DNA of 64,000 nucleotides from AE-B3B sp964543295. GTDB lineage: Bacteria; Aerophobota; Aerophobia; Aerophobales; AE-B3A. A model generated the notes under the pieces. That model searched no databases, was not told where the DNA came from, and was given only the letters and a program-made list of their open reading frames with translations. Made by a program: the position numbers and the translations under genes. This document shows, in pieces, positions 16,473 through 25,480 of the stretch. Position 1 is the first letter of the stretch; the number at the start of each line of letters is the position of its first letter. The stretch is taken from positions 224,064 to 288,063 of the forward strand of contig CAZIXA010000001.1 of assembly GCA_964543295.1 (NCBI GenBank), given 5' to 3'.

Positions 16473-17396
16473 TTAATTCTGTCGCCAACCTGTCTCTAGA
16501 CCTAGCTGTTCAGCCATGTCCAGAACTTGTTGATATTCCTGGCGGCTAATTCGCCTATTCAACTCTTTGAATTCTTGCGCCTCATAAGCAGGAAAATACT
16601 GGCTCATAATGCTAATGTAAGTGTGGGAGGAGATTTCTTCTGCTAAAAAAGCAAGAATTTTCCTTGTCCCTGCCTGTCCGTTGGGTAAAACAAGATGTCT
16701 AACTAGAAGACCTCTCTGAGCAACTCCTTCTTTATCAAGCCTTAGGTCTCCTACCTGCCGATACATCTCTTTTATTGCTTTTTTCGCTATTTCAAAGTAA
16801 TCAGGAGCTGAGGAATACTTTTCTCCTGCTTCTCTAGTTCCATATTTTAGATCAGGCATGTAAATATCAACTATCCCCTCCAGAAGCTTGAGAGTCTCCA
16901 CGCTTTCGTATCCGCTGCAATTATAAACTAAAGGAATGTTCAGGCCTCTCTCGACAGCTTGTGAGAAACCAGACAGAATTTGAGGCATGAAATGAGTAGG
17001 AGTTACCAGGTTTATATTATGGCATCTCCTTTTCTGCAAACTGAGCATCATTTGAGAAAGTTGTTGGGTTGAGATCTTGTTTCCATTCCCCAGATGGGAT
17101 ATAGGATAATTCTGACAAAAGATACATCGTAAATTACAGTGGGTCAGGAAGATAGTTCCCGAGCCTCGATAGCCAGAAATTGGTGGCTCTTCGCCAAAGT
17201 GAGAATGAAAGCTGGAAACCTCTAACTTCTCCCCGGATTTGCAAAATCCGGTCTCTCCTCCTCTTCTATTTACGCCACATCTCCGGGGACAGAGACTACA
17301 GTTTTCCAAGAGTTTATAAGCTTTTTTTATCCTTTTTCTTAATTCCCCACTCTCGTAAAGATTTCGATAATTAAGAGTATCCACGGCGGCGTCCAT
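16473..17396 (-). CDS. Radical SAM protein, PflA-like (COG1313)
   Basis: 307 residues. The radical SAM cluster motif is CNLRCIFC (about residues 88-95), preceded by a Cys-rich N-terminal segment (CSLCPRRC at about 34-41 and TGFC) seen in the COG1313 family. Members resemble pyruvate formate-lyase activases but mostly have no assigned substrate. It stands alone between trkH and rny, with no glycyl-radical enzyme next to it. The ATG at 17396 lacks a strong ribosome site. Confidence 0.85.
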   Translation of the reverse strand: MDAAVDTLNYRNLYESGELRKRIKKAYKLLENCSLCPRRCGVNRRGGETGFCKSGEKLEVSSFHSHFGEEPPISGYRGSGTIFLTHCNLRCIFCQNYPISHLGNGNKISTQQLSQMMLSLQKRRCHNINLVTPTHFMPQILSGFSQAVERGLNIPLVYNCSGYESVETLKLLEGIVDIYMPDLKYGTREAGEKYSSAPDYFEIAKKAIKEMYRQVGDLRLDKEGVAQRGLLVRHLVLPNGQAGTRKILAFLAEEISSHTYISIMSQYFPAYEAQEFKELNRRISRQEYQQVLDMAEQLGLETGWRQN

Positions 17397-17473
17397 ATTT
17401 ATCTGGCCTCTGAGAGTCAGAGATGACTTGATTATATCAATTCCTCATTCTTTGACAAGACTCAAGGTTTTTC

Positions 17474-17500
17474 TTGACAAAACATTTAAAATTATATATT
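17474..17500 (+). promoter_or_regulatory. Predicted promoter for rny operon
   Basis: TTGACA at 17474-17479, with an AT-rich run including TATATT at 17495-17500 (15-base spacer) or TATTTT two bases on (17-base spacer). A second TTGACA lies at 17452. It points to rny-nadD-rsfS. Confidence 0.5.
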
Positions 17501-17546
17501 TTTATAGCGAAATTTTGATCTTTGAAAATAGAGGGGGTGATACCAG

Positions 17547-19088
17547 GTGATACCAATTAATATCATCAATGAGACTTATCTATATATTATTTTAGGGCTA
17601 CTAGGAGGATGGGCAATTACTACTCTTCTCAGTAGAGTAAGAGCAAGATCTTTATTGAACAAAGCCCGGTTTAAGTTGTCCCGGGTAGAGGAGGAAGTCA
17701 GGAATAGAAGAAGAGAAATTGAGCTTGAGAAAAAGGAGGAACTTCACCGAATAAGAGCTAGTTTTGAGAAGGAAACCAGAGAAAAAAGTGATGAACTTCA
17801 TAAATTGTCAAAAAGGTTAATAGAAAGAGAGGAGGCTGTAGATCGTCGTCTTCTGGAAATGGAACGGGAAAAAAAGGAGATCTTAGTAGAAGAACAAAGG
17901 TTAGAAAAGGAAAGAGAAAAAATAAGAGGTCTGGAAATTAAGCGAAGGGAGGAGCTGGAAAAAATAGCTGGTATTTCGACGGCCGAGGCAAAAAGGAGTC
18001 TTTTAGACACTATAAAGAAAGAGGCTAAAGAAGAAGCAGCTCAGATTATCCAGAAAGTGGAGAGAGAAGCCAAGGAAACAGCTAACAAAAAAGCGAGAAA
18101 GATTATAGCTACAGCTATTCAACGTTGCGCAGTGGATGAAGTGGCCGATACAGTAATCTCCACCCTTTCCTTGCCCAATGATGAAATGAAAGGAAGAGTT
18201 ATCGGAAGAGAGGGTAGAAACATAAGGACATTTGAAGCTCTCACCGGTGTGGATTTGATCGTGGATGACACTCCAGAAACAGTGGTTATCTCCTGTTTTG
18301 ATCCCTTAAGGCGTAAAATAGCTGAAATTAGTCTAGAGCGACTCATCGCTGATACCCGCATACATCCAGCAAGAATCGAGGAGATAGTGGAAAAAGCCAA
18401 AAAAGATATGGAGGAGATCCTTCACGAAGAAGGCCAGCGAGCAGCTTTCGACATGGGAATCTCGGATCTACCTACCGAACTAATCAACCTTCTAGGAAGA
18501 CTGAAATTTCGCACCAGTTATGGGCAAAATGTATTGCAACACTCAAAAGAAGTATCCTATATAGCTAGCATTATGGCAGCTGAAGTGAAGGTAGATTATA
18601 TCCAGGCTAAAAGAGCAGGTCTTCTTCATGATATTGGGAAAGCGGTGGATCAGGAAATAGAAGGCTCACATGCTTTAATTGGAGCCCGTCTGGCTGAACG
18701 ATATGGAGAATCACCAGAGATCGTTCATGCCATTGCTGCTCATCATGAAGATAGACAAACTGAAACTACCCTGGCTATTTTGATTCAGGCTTCAGATGCT
18801 GTTTCTGCGGCCAGACCTGGAGCAAGAAAAGAAGTTCTGGAGGCATATCTTAAGCGAATTGAAGAGCTGGAGGAGATAGCCCGTTCCTTTGCCGGAATAA
18901 ACAGAGCCTATGCTATACAAGCAGGCAGGGAACTACGTATCATGGTTCAGCCACAGGAGATCAATGATGAAAGAGCTACAGAACTGTGTCGAGAGATCGC
19001 TAATAAAATTGAAAAAGAATTGAATTATCCCGGACAGATTAAGATAACGGTAATTCGGGAGCTTCGTTCTATTGAATATGCAAAATGA
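17547..19088 (+). CDS. rny: Ribonuclease Y
   Basis: 513 residues. An N-terminal membrane helix (YIILGLLGGWAI) is followed by a long charged coiled coil (about 40-180), a KH domain (MKGRVIGREGRNIRTFEALTG) and an HD phosphohydrolase domain (AGLLHDIGKAVD, HHEDRQ). RNase Y is a membrane-bound endoribonuclease that starts mRNA decay. The start is GTG with GAGGGGGTG 8 bases upstream; GTGATACCA is written twice in a row here and only the second copy is in frame. The stop overlaps nadD by 4 bases. Confidence 0.95.
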   Translation: MIPINIINETYLYIILGLLGGWAITTLLSRVRARSLLNKARFKLSRVEEEVRNRRREIELEKKEELHRIRASFEKETREKSDELHKLSKRLIEREEAVDRRLLEMEREKKEILVEEQRLEKEREKIRGLEIKRREELEKIAGISTAEAKRSLLDTIKKEAKEEAAQIIQKVEREAKETANKKARKIIATAIQRCAVDEVADTVISTLSLPNDEMKGRVIGREGRNIRTFEALTGVDLIVDDTPETVVISCFDPLRRKIAEISLERLIADTRIHPARIEEIVEKAKKDMEEILHEEGQRAAFDMGISDLPTELINLLGRLKFRTSYGQNVLQHSKEVSYIASIMAAEVKVDYIQAKRAGLLHDIGKAVDQEIEGSHALIGARLAERYGESPEIVHAIAAHHEDRQTETTLAILIQASDAVSAARPGARKEVLEAYLKRIEELEEIARSFAGINRAYAIQAGRELRIMVQPQEINDERATELCREIANKIEKELNYPGQIKITVIRELRSIEYAK

Positions 19089-19687
19089 GTAAGTCGTCGT
19101 TCAAACTTGGAATTATGGGAGGAACTTTTAATCCCATTCATCAGGGACACCTAGTGGCAGCAGAGTTTATTTGGGATAAATTTAAATTGGAGGAGGTATT
19201 GTTTGTCCCTTCGGGCAAACCTCCCCATAAGGGGAACAATGAAATTGCCTCACCAGAAAACCGCTGGATGATGACGGTTCTTGCTACAGCCAGCAATGAA
19301 CACTTCTCTGTTTCTTCCATAGAGATAGAGCGGCGGGGTGAATCTTATACCCGGGACACTGTCTTACAATTGAGGCAGATGTATGGCGAAGGTACAGAAT
19401 GTTTTTTTATTACTGGAGCTGATGCCATAGCGGAAATTTCTACCTGGCATAAAACAGAGGATTTGCCACATCTAGCTAAATTTATTGCTGTTTCTAGGCC
19501 GGGTTACAAGTTAGATATAAAAAAAATCGATCCTCGGTTTCAAAAATCTACTTACCTCGTAGAAGTTCCCGCTTTAGCTATTTCCTCAACACAAATCAGA
19601 GAAAGAATAAAGAAGGAACAAACTATCAAATATCTTGTACCAGAAGTGGTTGAAAAATATATTTATAAGAATAACCTCTATCGATAG
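19085..19687 (+). CDS. nadD: Nicotinate-nucleotide adenylyltransferase
   Basis: 200 residues. GGTFNPIHQGHL (residues 11-22) is the nucleotidyltransferase HxGH motif, and SSTQIRERIK near the C-terminus is the second signature. It makes nicotinate adenine dinucleotide in NAD synthesis. It overlaps the rny stop (ATGA), and rsfS follows, giving the usual nadD-rsfS pair. Confidence 0.95.
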   Translation: MSKSSFKLGIMGGTFNPIHQGHLVAAEFIWDKFKLEEVLFVPSGKPPHKGNNEIASPENRWMMTVLATASNEHFSVSSIEIERRGESYTRDTVLQLRQMYGEGTECFFITGADAIAEISTWHKTEDLPHLAKFIAVSRPGYKLDIKKIDPRFQKSTYLVEVPALAISSTQIRERIKKEQTIKYLVPEVVEKYIYKNNLYR

Positions 19688-19758
19688 ATCCTATTGGTTG
19701 ACCAACGGGGAAGACACTAACATGAGTTGAGATGCGAATTAGTAGGAGGAAGAGGGAT

Positions 19759-20106
19759 TTGATTCCCAAGAGATTGATAAAGGATGCCATCAAGATAGTG
19801 GAGGATAAGAAAGCAAAAAACATAGTTCTTCTAAACTTAAAGGAAATTTCTACTATCACAGATTATTTCATAATCTGTGGTGGGGAATCTTCTTTGCACA
19901 TGCGTAGCATTGCTCAGGAGCTTGAGGAAAATTTAAGCAAGCAAGGAGTGACACTCCTCAATCCCAAGGATTTCATGAACAATCGCTGGATTCTTCTTGA
20001 CTTTGGCTCAATAGTGGTGCATATTTTTTCCCAAGCAGGGAGGGACTTTTATCAACTGGAAAGATTATGGGCCGATGCCGGGAAAACGATAGTCAGCGAT
20101 CAGTAA
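19759..20106 (+). CDS. rsfS: Ribosomal silencing factor RsfS
   Basis: 115 residues from the TTG at 19759, which has AGGAGG 9 bases upstream. The alternative ATG at 19732 would add MRISRRKRD, residues encoded by the ribosome site itself. The body matches the family: KKAKNIVLLNL, TDYFIICGGES, and DFGSIVVHIFSQAGRDFYQLERLW. RsfS binds L14 and blocks 50S-30S joining in stationary phase. It follows nadD by about 70 bases. Confidence 0.88.
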   Translation: MIPKRLIKDAIKIVEDKKAKNIVLLNLKEISTITDYFIICGGESSLHMRSIAQELEENLSKQGVTLLNPKDFMNNRWILLDFGSIVVHIFSQAGRDFYQLERLWADAGKTIVSDQ

Positions 20107-20152
20107 TCACTAACCGATAAAAACTTTCTTTTCACCTCACCTTGAGGATAAT

Positions 20153-20340
20153 TTAAGGTATAGGAATTTCAATAATTTCTCTCAATTGTTATGAAGTAAA
20201 CCTCGGCAGACGAGATATCAGAAAAAAGAGGGGAGCAGGCTTGACTTGCTCGAGCGAAGCGAGAGTCGGCTTTGCCGATCGAGCCGTCGAGGGGGGAATT
20301 CCGAAGGAATCGGCGAAGCCCTATTTTCCCCCTCGAGTAT
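20153..20340 (-). repeat. Dispersed structured repeat R1, copy B (inverted)
   Basis: 188 bp, the reverse complement of the other three copies, but the surrounding genes (rsfS, tRNA-Ala, ilvD) run on the plus strand, so the RNA sense is the same as in the others. It has the GAGGGGG/CCCCCTC stem, the CTCGAGCGAAGCGAG hairpin and TCGGCTTTGCCGA. It fills the gap between rsfS and the tRNA gene. Confidence 0.9.
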
Positions 20341-20395
20341 CTTGTTACAGGATATTGCTAGCAGAGAAGTAACTAAAGGTTTCCAGAGATTTCAC

Positions 20396-20471
20396 GGGGG
20401 CATAGCTCAGCTGGGAGAGCGCGTCCTTGGCGTGGACGAGGTCGGGGGTTCGAATCCCCCTGCCTCCACCA
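20396..20471 (+). tRNA. tRNA-Ala (anticodon GGC)
   Basis: 76 bases. Acceptor GGGGGCA/TGCCTCC, D arm GCTC...GAGC, anticodon arm CGTCC-TTGGCGT-GGACG (GGC), T arm GGGGG-TTCGAAT-CCCCC, discriminator A and encoded CCA. It lies 33 bases before ilvD and may share its transcript. Confidence 0.97.
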
Positions 20472-20503
20472 GATAAAAATAGGATTAGAGGTAAAAGAAT
20501 TTG

Positions 20504-22177
20504 ATGCGAAGTAACCAAATAAAAAAAGGAATTGAGCGGACTCCTCACCGGGCTTTGCTTTATAGTATAGGATTAACGAAGGAATCTATGAAAAAACCCT
20601 TCGTAGGAATTGCGTCCAGTTTCAGCGATATAGTTCCCGGACATACCCAAATGCGTCAGTTGGAGAGATTTATAGAAAGAGGGATAGAATCGAAAGGTGG
20701 TTTTCCTTTCATCTTTGGTATTCCCGCCATTTGTGATGGAATTGCCATGGGGCATATAGGAATGAAATATTCCTTACCCTCCCGTGAATTAATAGCCGAT
20801 TCCATCGAATCCGTCGTCCAAGCTCACTCTTTTGATGGGCTAGTTTTACTTACCAATTGTGATAAGATAACCCCGGGGTCACTTATGGCTGCTGCTCGTC
20901 TCAATATCCCTGCTATTGTAGTGACAGCTGGTCCTATGCTTTCAGGTAGATTGAGAGGAAAAAGACTTTCTTATGTGAGGGATGCTTATGAGGCGGTAGG
21001 TAGGTTCAAAAAGGGGGAAATAAACGAGGAAGAACTTCAAGCTTTAGAGGAAGAAGCTTGTCCTGGTGTAGGATCCTGTCAAGGTTTGTATACAGCCAAC
21101 ACAATGAACTGTCTTACAGAGGTTTTAGGAATGAGTCTGCCCGGGTGTGGCACAGCTTTAGCTATTTCAGAAAAAAAAAGAAGGTTTGCTTATGAAAGTG
21201 GACAAAGAGTTGTTGAATTAATTAAAAAAAATGTGCTTTCTCGAAAGATAATGAACAGAAGTGCTTTCGAGGACGCCATTCGAGTAGATATGGCTCTTGG
21301 AGGGTCAACTAATACTATCCTTCATCTTCTGGCCATTGCTAATGAAGCCGAAATTGAGTTATCACTCGAGCTTTTTGATGAAATAGGTAGGAGGACTCCT
21401 CATCTGGTTAATCTCCGCCCAGGGGGAGATTATTTCATGGAAGATCTGGAATGGGCAGGAGGAATTCCTGGTCTATTGAATACTCTTAAAGATATCCTGG
21501 TCGATCGACCTACTGTCTCCGGTAAATCTATAAAGGAGATTGCCCGGAAGGGGAAAGTCTTGGATAGGGAAGTAATCAGGAGTCTAGATGATCCTTGTGG
21601 TAGAGAGGGGGGTATAGCCATCTTAACTGGGAGCTTGGCCCCTGAGGGAGCAGTGGTAAAACAATCTGCCGTAAAGGAAAAGGTGAAAAAATTCAAGGGT
21701 AGAGCTAAAGTCTTTAATAACGAAGAAGATGCAGTTAAATCCATTTATGGAGGCAAAATAAGAGATCATGATGTTATCGTCATTCGTTACGAGGGGCCAA
21801 AGGGAGGGCCAGGAATGAGGGAGATGCTCTCCCCCACTGCTGCAGTGGTAGGAATGGGGCTAGCTGATTCGGTGGCTCTGATTACCGATGGACGATTCTC
21901 AGGAGGTACAAGAGGCCCCTGCGTAGGCCATGTCTGTCCGGAGGCAGCCCAAGGAGGTCCCATCGCCCTTTTGATAGATGGTGACGAGATCTTAATTGAC
22001 ATTCCTCGAAGGAAACTTGAAGTACGCTTATCTAAAGAAGAGCTTGCAAAAAGAAGGAAAAGCTGGAGAAAACCCTCTCCCAAGTTCAAGAAGGGCTATT
22101 TAGCCCGTTATATGCAATTGGTAAGCTCAGCTAAGGAGGGAGCAGTATTAAAGGCCAATCTTAATGAAGGTAATTAA
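20504..22177 (+). CDS. ilvD: Dihydroxy-acid dehydratase
   Basis: 557 residues from the ATG at 20504; a TTG directly before it is possible. Fe-S ligand motifs NCDKITPG and CPGVGSCQGLYTANTM are intact. It makes 2-keto acids for Val, Leu and Ile. No ilvB/C/N genes are adjacent. It overlaps the hisC start by 14 bases. Confidence 0.95.
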   Translation: MRSNQIKKGIERTPHRALLYSIGLTKESMKKPFVGIASSFSDIVPGHTQMRQLERFIERGIESKGGFPFIFGIPAICDGIAMGHIGMKYSLPSRELIADSIESVVQAHSFDGLVLLTNCDKITPGSLMAAARLNIPAIVVTAGPMLSGRLRGKRLSYVRDAYEAVGRFKKGEINEEELQALEEEACPGVGSCQGLYTANTMNCLTEVLGMSLPGCGTALAISEKKRRFAYESGQRVVELIKKNVLSRKIMNRSAFEDAIRVDMALGGSTNTILHLLAIANEAEIELSLELFDEIGRRTPHLVNLRPGGDYFMEDLEWAGGIPGLLNTLKDILVDRPTVSGKSIKEIARKGKVLDREVIRSLDDPCGREGGIAILTGSLAPEGAVVKQSAVKEKVKKFKGRAKVFNNEEDAVKSIYGGKIRDHDVIVIRYEGPKGGPGMREMLSPTAAVVGMGLADSVALITDGRFSGGTRGPCVGHVCPEAAQGGPIALLIDGDEILIDIPRRKLEVRLSKEELAKRRKSWRKPSPKFKKGYLARYMQLVSSAKEGAVLKANLNEGN

Positions 22178-23336
22178 TTATAAAAAGAGAGGATCTTTAT
22201 CTGAAAGAGATGAATTTCTTCTTGGGCAAGGGATATCTGATATTTACAAGATCAAAGCTTATCAACCGGGCAAACCCATAGAGGAAGTGAAAAGGGAGTT
22301 TAAGTTAAAGAATGTAATCAAGCTTGCTTCCAATGAGAATCCTCTAGGACCATCTCCGAAAGCAGTGGAGGCTATTAGAGAATATGCCTCAAAAATCAAC
22401 TTTTATCCTGATGGAGGGAGTTATTATTTAAAAAAGGCTCTAGGAGAAAAACTGGGCTTAAAAGAAGAGAACATCATTCTCGGTAACGGTTCCGACGAGA
22501 TCATTTCTCTGATCACTCGGATCTTTCTCCAGAAAGGTGATGAAGCAATAATGGGAGATCCTTCCTTCCTAATGTACAAAATAGATGCTCAACTTAGCCG
22601 GGCAAAAGTTGCCTCTGTTCCCTTAAAGAACTTCAGACTGGATCTGTCAGAAATGAGTAAAGCCGTTGGTTCCAAAACAAAGCTCATCTTTATTAGTAAT
22701 CCCAATAATCCCACCGGCACTATTATTATCAAAGATGAGGTGGAGCATTTTCTAAGAGATATTCCTCCCGGTATCCTGGCTGTTTTCGATGAGGCCTATT
22801 ATGAATATGTGGAAGATACAAATTACCCTCAAAGCATAGATCTTTTAGATAGGAACAGTAACATTATTATCTTGCGTACTTTTTCCAAGATATATGGTCT
22901 GGCTGGATTAAGAGTAGGTTATGGGGTTGGCAGCCCTGAAATTATTGAGCTACTTAACAAAGCTCGCCCTCCCTTTAATGTAAACTCCTTGGCCCAGGTA
23001 GCTGCCTTGGCCAGTCTAGAGGATGAAGATCAGGTTAATCGAAGCAAAATTCTAGTCAGAGAAGGGAAAGGATTTCTTTACTCCAATCTTAGAAGACTCA
23101 AAATCTTCTTTATTCCTACCCAGGCAAATTTCATTTTGATTAAAGTAGGGAAAAAAGCAAAAGATATTGAAGCTAAACTCCTTAAAAAGGGAATAGTTGT
23201 GAGGAGAATGGGGGTTTACAATCTTCCCCATTATATAAGAGTTACCATTGGAACAAAACCACAAAATGAAGAGTTTATCAAGAATCTCCAAACCATCCTC
23301 TCCTCCCGGCAGAAGGGGTTTAACAATTGCCATTGA
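22164..23336 (+). CDS. hisC: Histidinol-phosphate aminotransferase
   Basis: 390 residues, class I/II PLP aminotransferase. The PLP lysine is K242 in RTFSKIYGLAGLRVGYG, and SNPNNPTGT (about 178-186) and NENPLGPSP are HisC-like. About 25 residues precede the usual KAYQPGKPIEEVK start region. The ribosome site is weak; the gene overlaps ilvD and is overlapped by cmk, suggesting coupled translation. A closely related aromatic aminotransferase role cannot be excluded because no other his genes are near. Confidence 0.85.
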   Translation: MKVINYKKRGSLSERDEFLLGQGISDIYKIKAYQPGKPIEEVKREFKLKNVIKLASNENPLGPSPKAVEAIREYASKINFYPDGGSYYLKKALGEKLGLKEENIILGNGSDEIISLITRIFLQKGDEAIMGDPSFLMYKIDAQLSRAKVASVPLKNFRLDLSEMSKAVGSKTKLIFISNPNNPTGTIIIKDEVEHFLRDIPPGILAVFDEAYYEYVEDTNYPQSIDLLDRNSNIIILRTFSKIYGLAGLRVGYGVGSPEIIELLNKARPPFNVNSLAQVAALASLEDEDQVNRSKILVREGKGFLYSNLRRLKIFFIPTQANFILIKVGKKAKDIEAKLLKKGIVVRRMGVYNLPHYIRVTIGTKPQNEEFIKNLQTILSSRQKGFNNCH

Positions 23337-23988
23337 TGGACCAGCTGGCTCAGGAAAAAGCACTGCTACTAAGCTGGTTGCCAAGAAATTAGGTTATTTG
23401 TACTTAGATACGGGAGCTATGTACAGGGCTTTAACCTGGAAAGCCCTAAGGAAGAAGGTAAATATTAAGGACAAAAAAAAGCTCTCTCAACTAGCTAAAG
23501 AAACAAAAATTACCTTAAAATCTCAATCTGATCTTGAAACCAAAATTTACGTCGATGATAAAGAGGTAACCTCTTTCATTCGTTCTCCGCTGATAGATAA
23601 AAATGTTTCCCCCATTTCTGTGGTTAAAGGGGTCAGAGAAGCGATGGTGGCGGAACAAAAGAGAATGGGTAAAAAAGGAGGTATTGTAGCGGAAGGTAGA
23701 GATATAGGAACAGTTGTTTTTCCAAAAGCTGAAGTCAAGATTTTTCTCACAGCCTCATTTAAGGAGAGGGTAAAAAGGCGTTGGAAGGAAGAAACCAATA
23801 AGGGTCTATCTTCGGAGAAGAAAAGAGTAGCCATTGACCTTCTCACGCGGGATTGTATAGATAGTCAGAGAAAAATTGCTCCCCTGAAGAAGGCAAGAGA
23901 AGCAGTAGTTATTGACAATACCTGTCTGAACATTCCCCAGACAGTGAACAGAATCTTAGAGGTGGTAAAAACTAAACTTACCCCATGA
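23266..23988 (+). CDS. cmk: Cytidylate kinase
   Basis: 240 residues from the ATG at 23266. The P-loop is DGPAGSGKSTA, followed by YLDTGAMYRALT and AEGRDIGTVVFP, all diagnostic of CMP kinase. It overlaps the end of hisC by 71 bases, so the N-terminus has about 18 extra residues before the core; a later start is not evident. It is the first of the cmk-plsC-ispH-rpsA string found in many bacteria. Confidence 0.93.
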   Translation: MKSLSRISKPSSPPGRRGLTIAIDGPAGSGKSTATKLVAKKLGYLYLDTGAMYRALTWKALRKKVNIKDKKKLSQLAKETKITLKSQSDLETKIYVDDKEVTSFIRSPLIDKNVSPISVVKGVREAMVAEQKRMGKKGGIVAEGRDIGTVVFPKAEVKIFLTASFKERVKRRWKEETNKGLSSEKKRVAIDLLTRDCIDSQRKIAPLKKAREAVVIDNTCLNIPQTVNRILEVVKTKLTP

Positions 23989-24611
23989 AGGAAACCCCTC
24001 GTTGGTATTACCTCTTACGTGGGTTAGCCATAATAATTTTTAAGGGTCTGTTTGACATAAAGATTCAAGGAAAGGAAAACATTCCTCTGAAGGGAGGGGT
24101 GATCCTTGCCTCCAATCATCTAAGTTATCTTGATCCTATTGTTATAGGTCTTCTTGTTTCAAGAAAAATTAATTTCATGGCAAAAAGGGAGCTCTTTGAA
24201 AACCCTCTGGTCGGCTGTGTTATAGGTAAGCTAGGAGCTTTTCCTGTCAGAAGAGAGAGGTTAGATCGTAAAACCTACCAAAGGGCTCTGGGACTATTGA
24301 AAAAAGGTAAAATTTTAGTTCTCTTTCCAGAAGGAACACGCAGTCGAAAGGGAAATCTTGGACACTTAAGAGAAGGAACGGCAAGAATAGCTGTAAGAAC
24401 GAAAGTTCCTCTGATTCCTGTTGTTATCAGGGGAACAGATAAGGCCCTTCCTCGTGGGAAAAAGATAGTAAGACTAGCCAAGATAAAAGTTCGGATAGGA
24501 AAACCGTTAGAGAGTGAGCCATTATACGAAGGGAAAGATATTAAAAGAAAGGTACAAAGACTTCATCAGAGGTTAGAAAAGAGTATGAAAACCTTAGTTG
24601 AAAGGCCGTAG
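23985..24611 (+). CDS. plsC: 1-acyl-sn-glycerol-3-phosphate acyltransferase
   Basis: 208 residues. The acyltransferase motif is NHLSYLDP (Hx4D) near residue 43, with FPEGTRS near 113. It makes phosphatidate at the inner face of the membrane; plsY at 27040 supplies the preceding step. It overlaps the cmk stop by 4 bases and ends 3 bases before ispH. Confidence 0.94.
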   Translation: MKETPRWYYLLRGLAIIIFKGLFDIKIQGKENIPLKGGVILASNHLSYLDPIVIGLLVSRKINFMAKRELFENPLVGCVIGKLGAFPVRRERLDRKTYQRALGLLKKGKILVLFPEGTRSRKGNLGHLREGTARIAVRTKVPLIPVVIRGTDKALPRGKKIVRLAKIKVRIGKPLESEPLYEGKDIKRKVQRLHQRLEKSMKTLVERP

Positions 24612-24614
24612 AGT

Positions 24615-25457
24615 ATGCAAGTATTTCTCCCTCCAGAAATTGGTTTTTGTTTTGGGGTAAAAAGAGCTCTAAGCTTAGTCCTGGATGAATTAAAAAGAGA
24701 AGAAAAAATTTATTCTCTGGGGGACTTAATTCACAACCCTCAGGTAATTGAGGATCTGAAAAGGAAAGGAGTTGTCTTCGTGTCGAGTCTGTCCCAAGTG
24801 AATAAAGGAACAGTAATTATTAGATCACACGGAGTTGATCCCTCTTTAATCAAAAAAGCGAGGGAAAAAGAACTAAAAGTAATAGACGCTACCTGTCCTT
24901 ATGTGGCAAAGGTGCAAAGGATAGCCAAATTCCTTTCTCAAAAGTCGTACCGGATAGTTATCGTTGGCTTAAGTACCCATCCTGAGATAAAAGGAGTAAT
25001 GGCTAGTGTAGGAGGAAAAAAAACCTATGTGGTTAAAGATCCTCAAGAAATAGAAAGAATACCTTTTACAGGAAAGATGGGGGTGGTAGTTCAGACCACA
25101 GAAAGTCTTGACAATTTTAGTAATATTGTAAAGAATTTAGTGAAAAGAGGAAAAGAGTGTAGAGTTTTTAACACTATATGTAAAGTAATAAGACGTCGTC
25201 AGGAAGAAACTAAGAAGCTAGCCAAAAAGGTTGAGTTGGTAATAGTAGTGGGGGGACATAACAGTTCAAATACCTCTCAGTTGGCTAGACTATCTCAATC
25301 AATAGGAGTGAAGACATATTTAATGGAAAGAGAAGAAGATCTCGATTCTATAGACTGGCAAGGAATAAAAAGAGTTGGCCTCACCGGGGGAACTTCTACC
25401 CCTGAAGAGTTAATAGTGAAGATAAGAGATCGACTTGGTCAATTTTCTGTAACTTAG
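24615..25457 (+). CDS. ispH: 4-hydroxy-3-methylbut-2-enyl diphosphate reductase
   Basis: 280 residues. The three Fe-S cysteines are C12 (GFCFGVKRAL), C94 (DATCPYV) and C189 (FNTICKVIRRRQ), and THPE is at 121-124. It catalyses the last step of the MEP isoprenoid pathway. It is followed by rpsA, the common ispH-rpsA arrangement, here as separate genes. Confidence 0.95.
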   Translation: MQVFLPPEIGFCFGVKRALSLVLDELKREEKIYSLGDLIHNPQVIEDLKRKGVVFVSSLSQVNKGTVIIRSHGVDPSLIKKAREKELKVIDATCPYVAKVQRIAKFLSQKSYRIVIVGLSTHPEIKGVMASVGGKKTYVVKDPQEIERIPFTGKMGVVVQTTESLDNFSNIVKNLVKRGKECRVFNTICKVIRRRQEETKKLAKKVELVIVVGGHNSSNTSQLARLSQSIGVKTYLMEREEDLDSIDWQGIKRVGLTGGTSTPEELIVKIRDRLGQFSVT

Positions 25458-25480
25458 TCGTACCAGAAAAGGAGCTCAAG

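Noticed and set aside
20246..20476. Open frame spanning repeat R1 copy B and the tRNA-Ala gene
   Set aside because: It runs through hairpins and a tRNA; similar frames in other R1 copies follow from the repeat sequence, not from coding.
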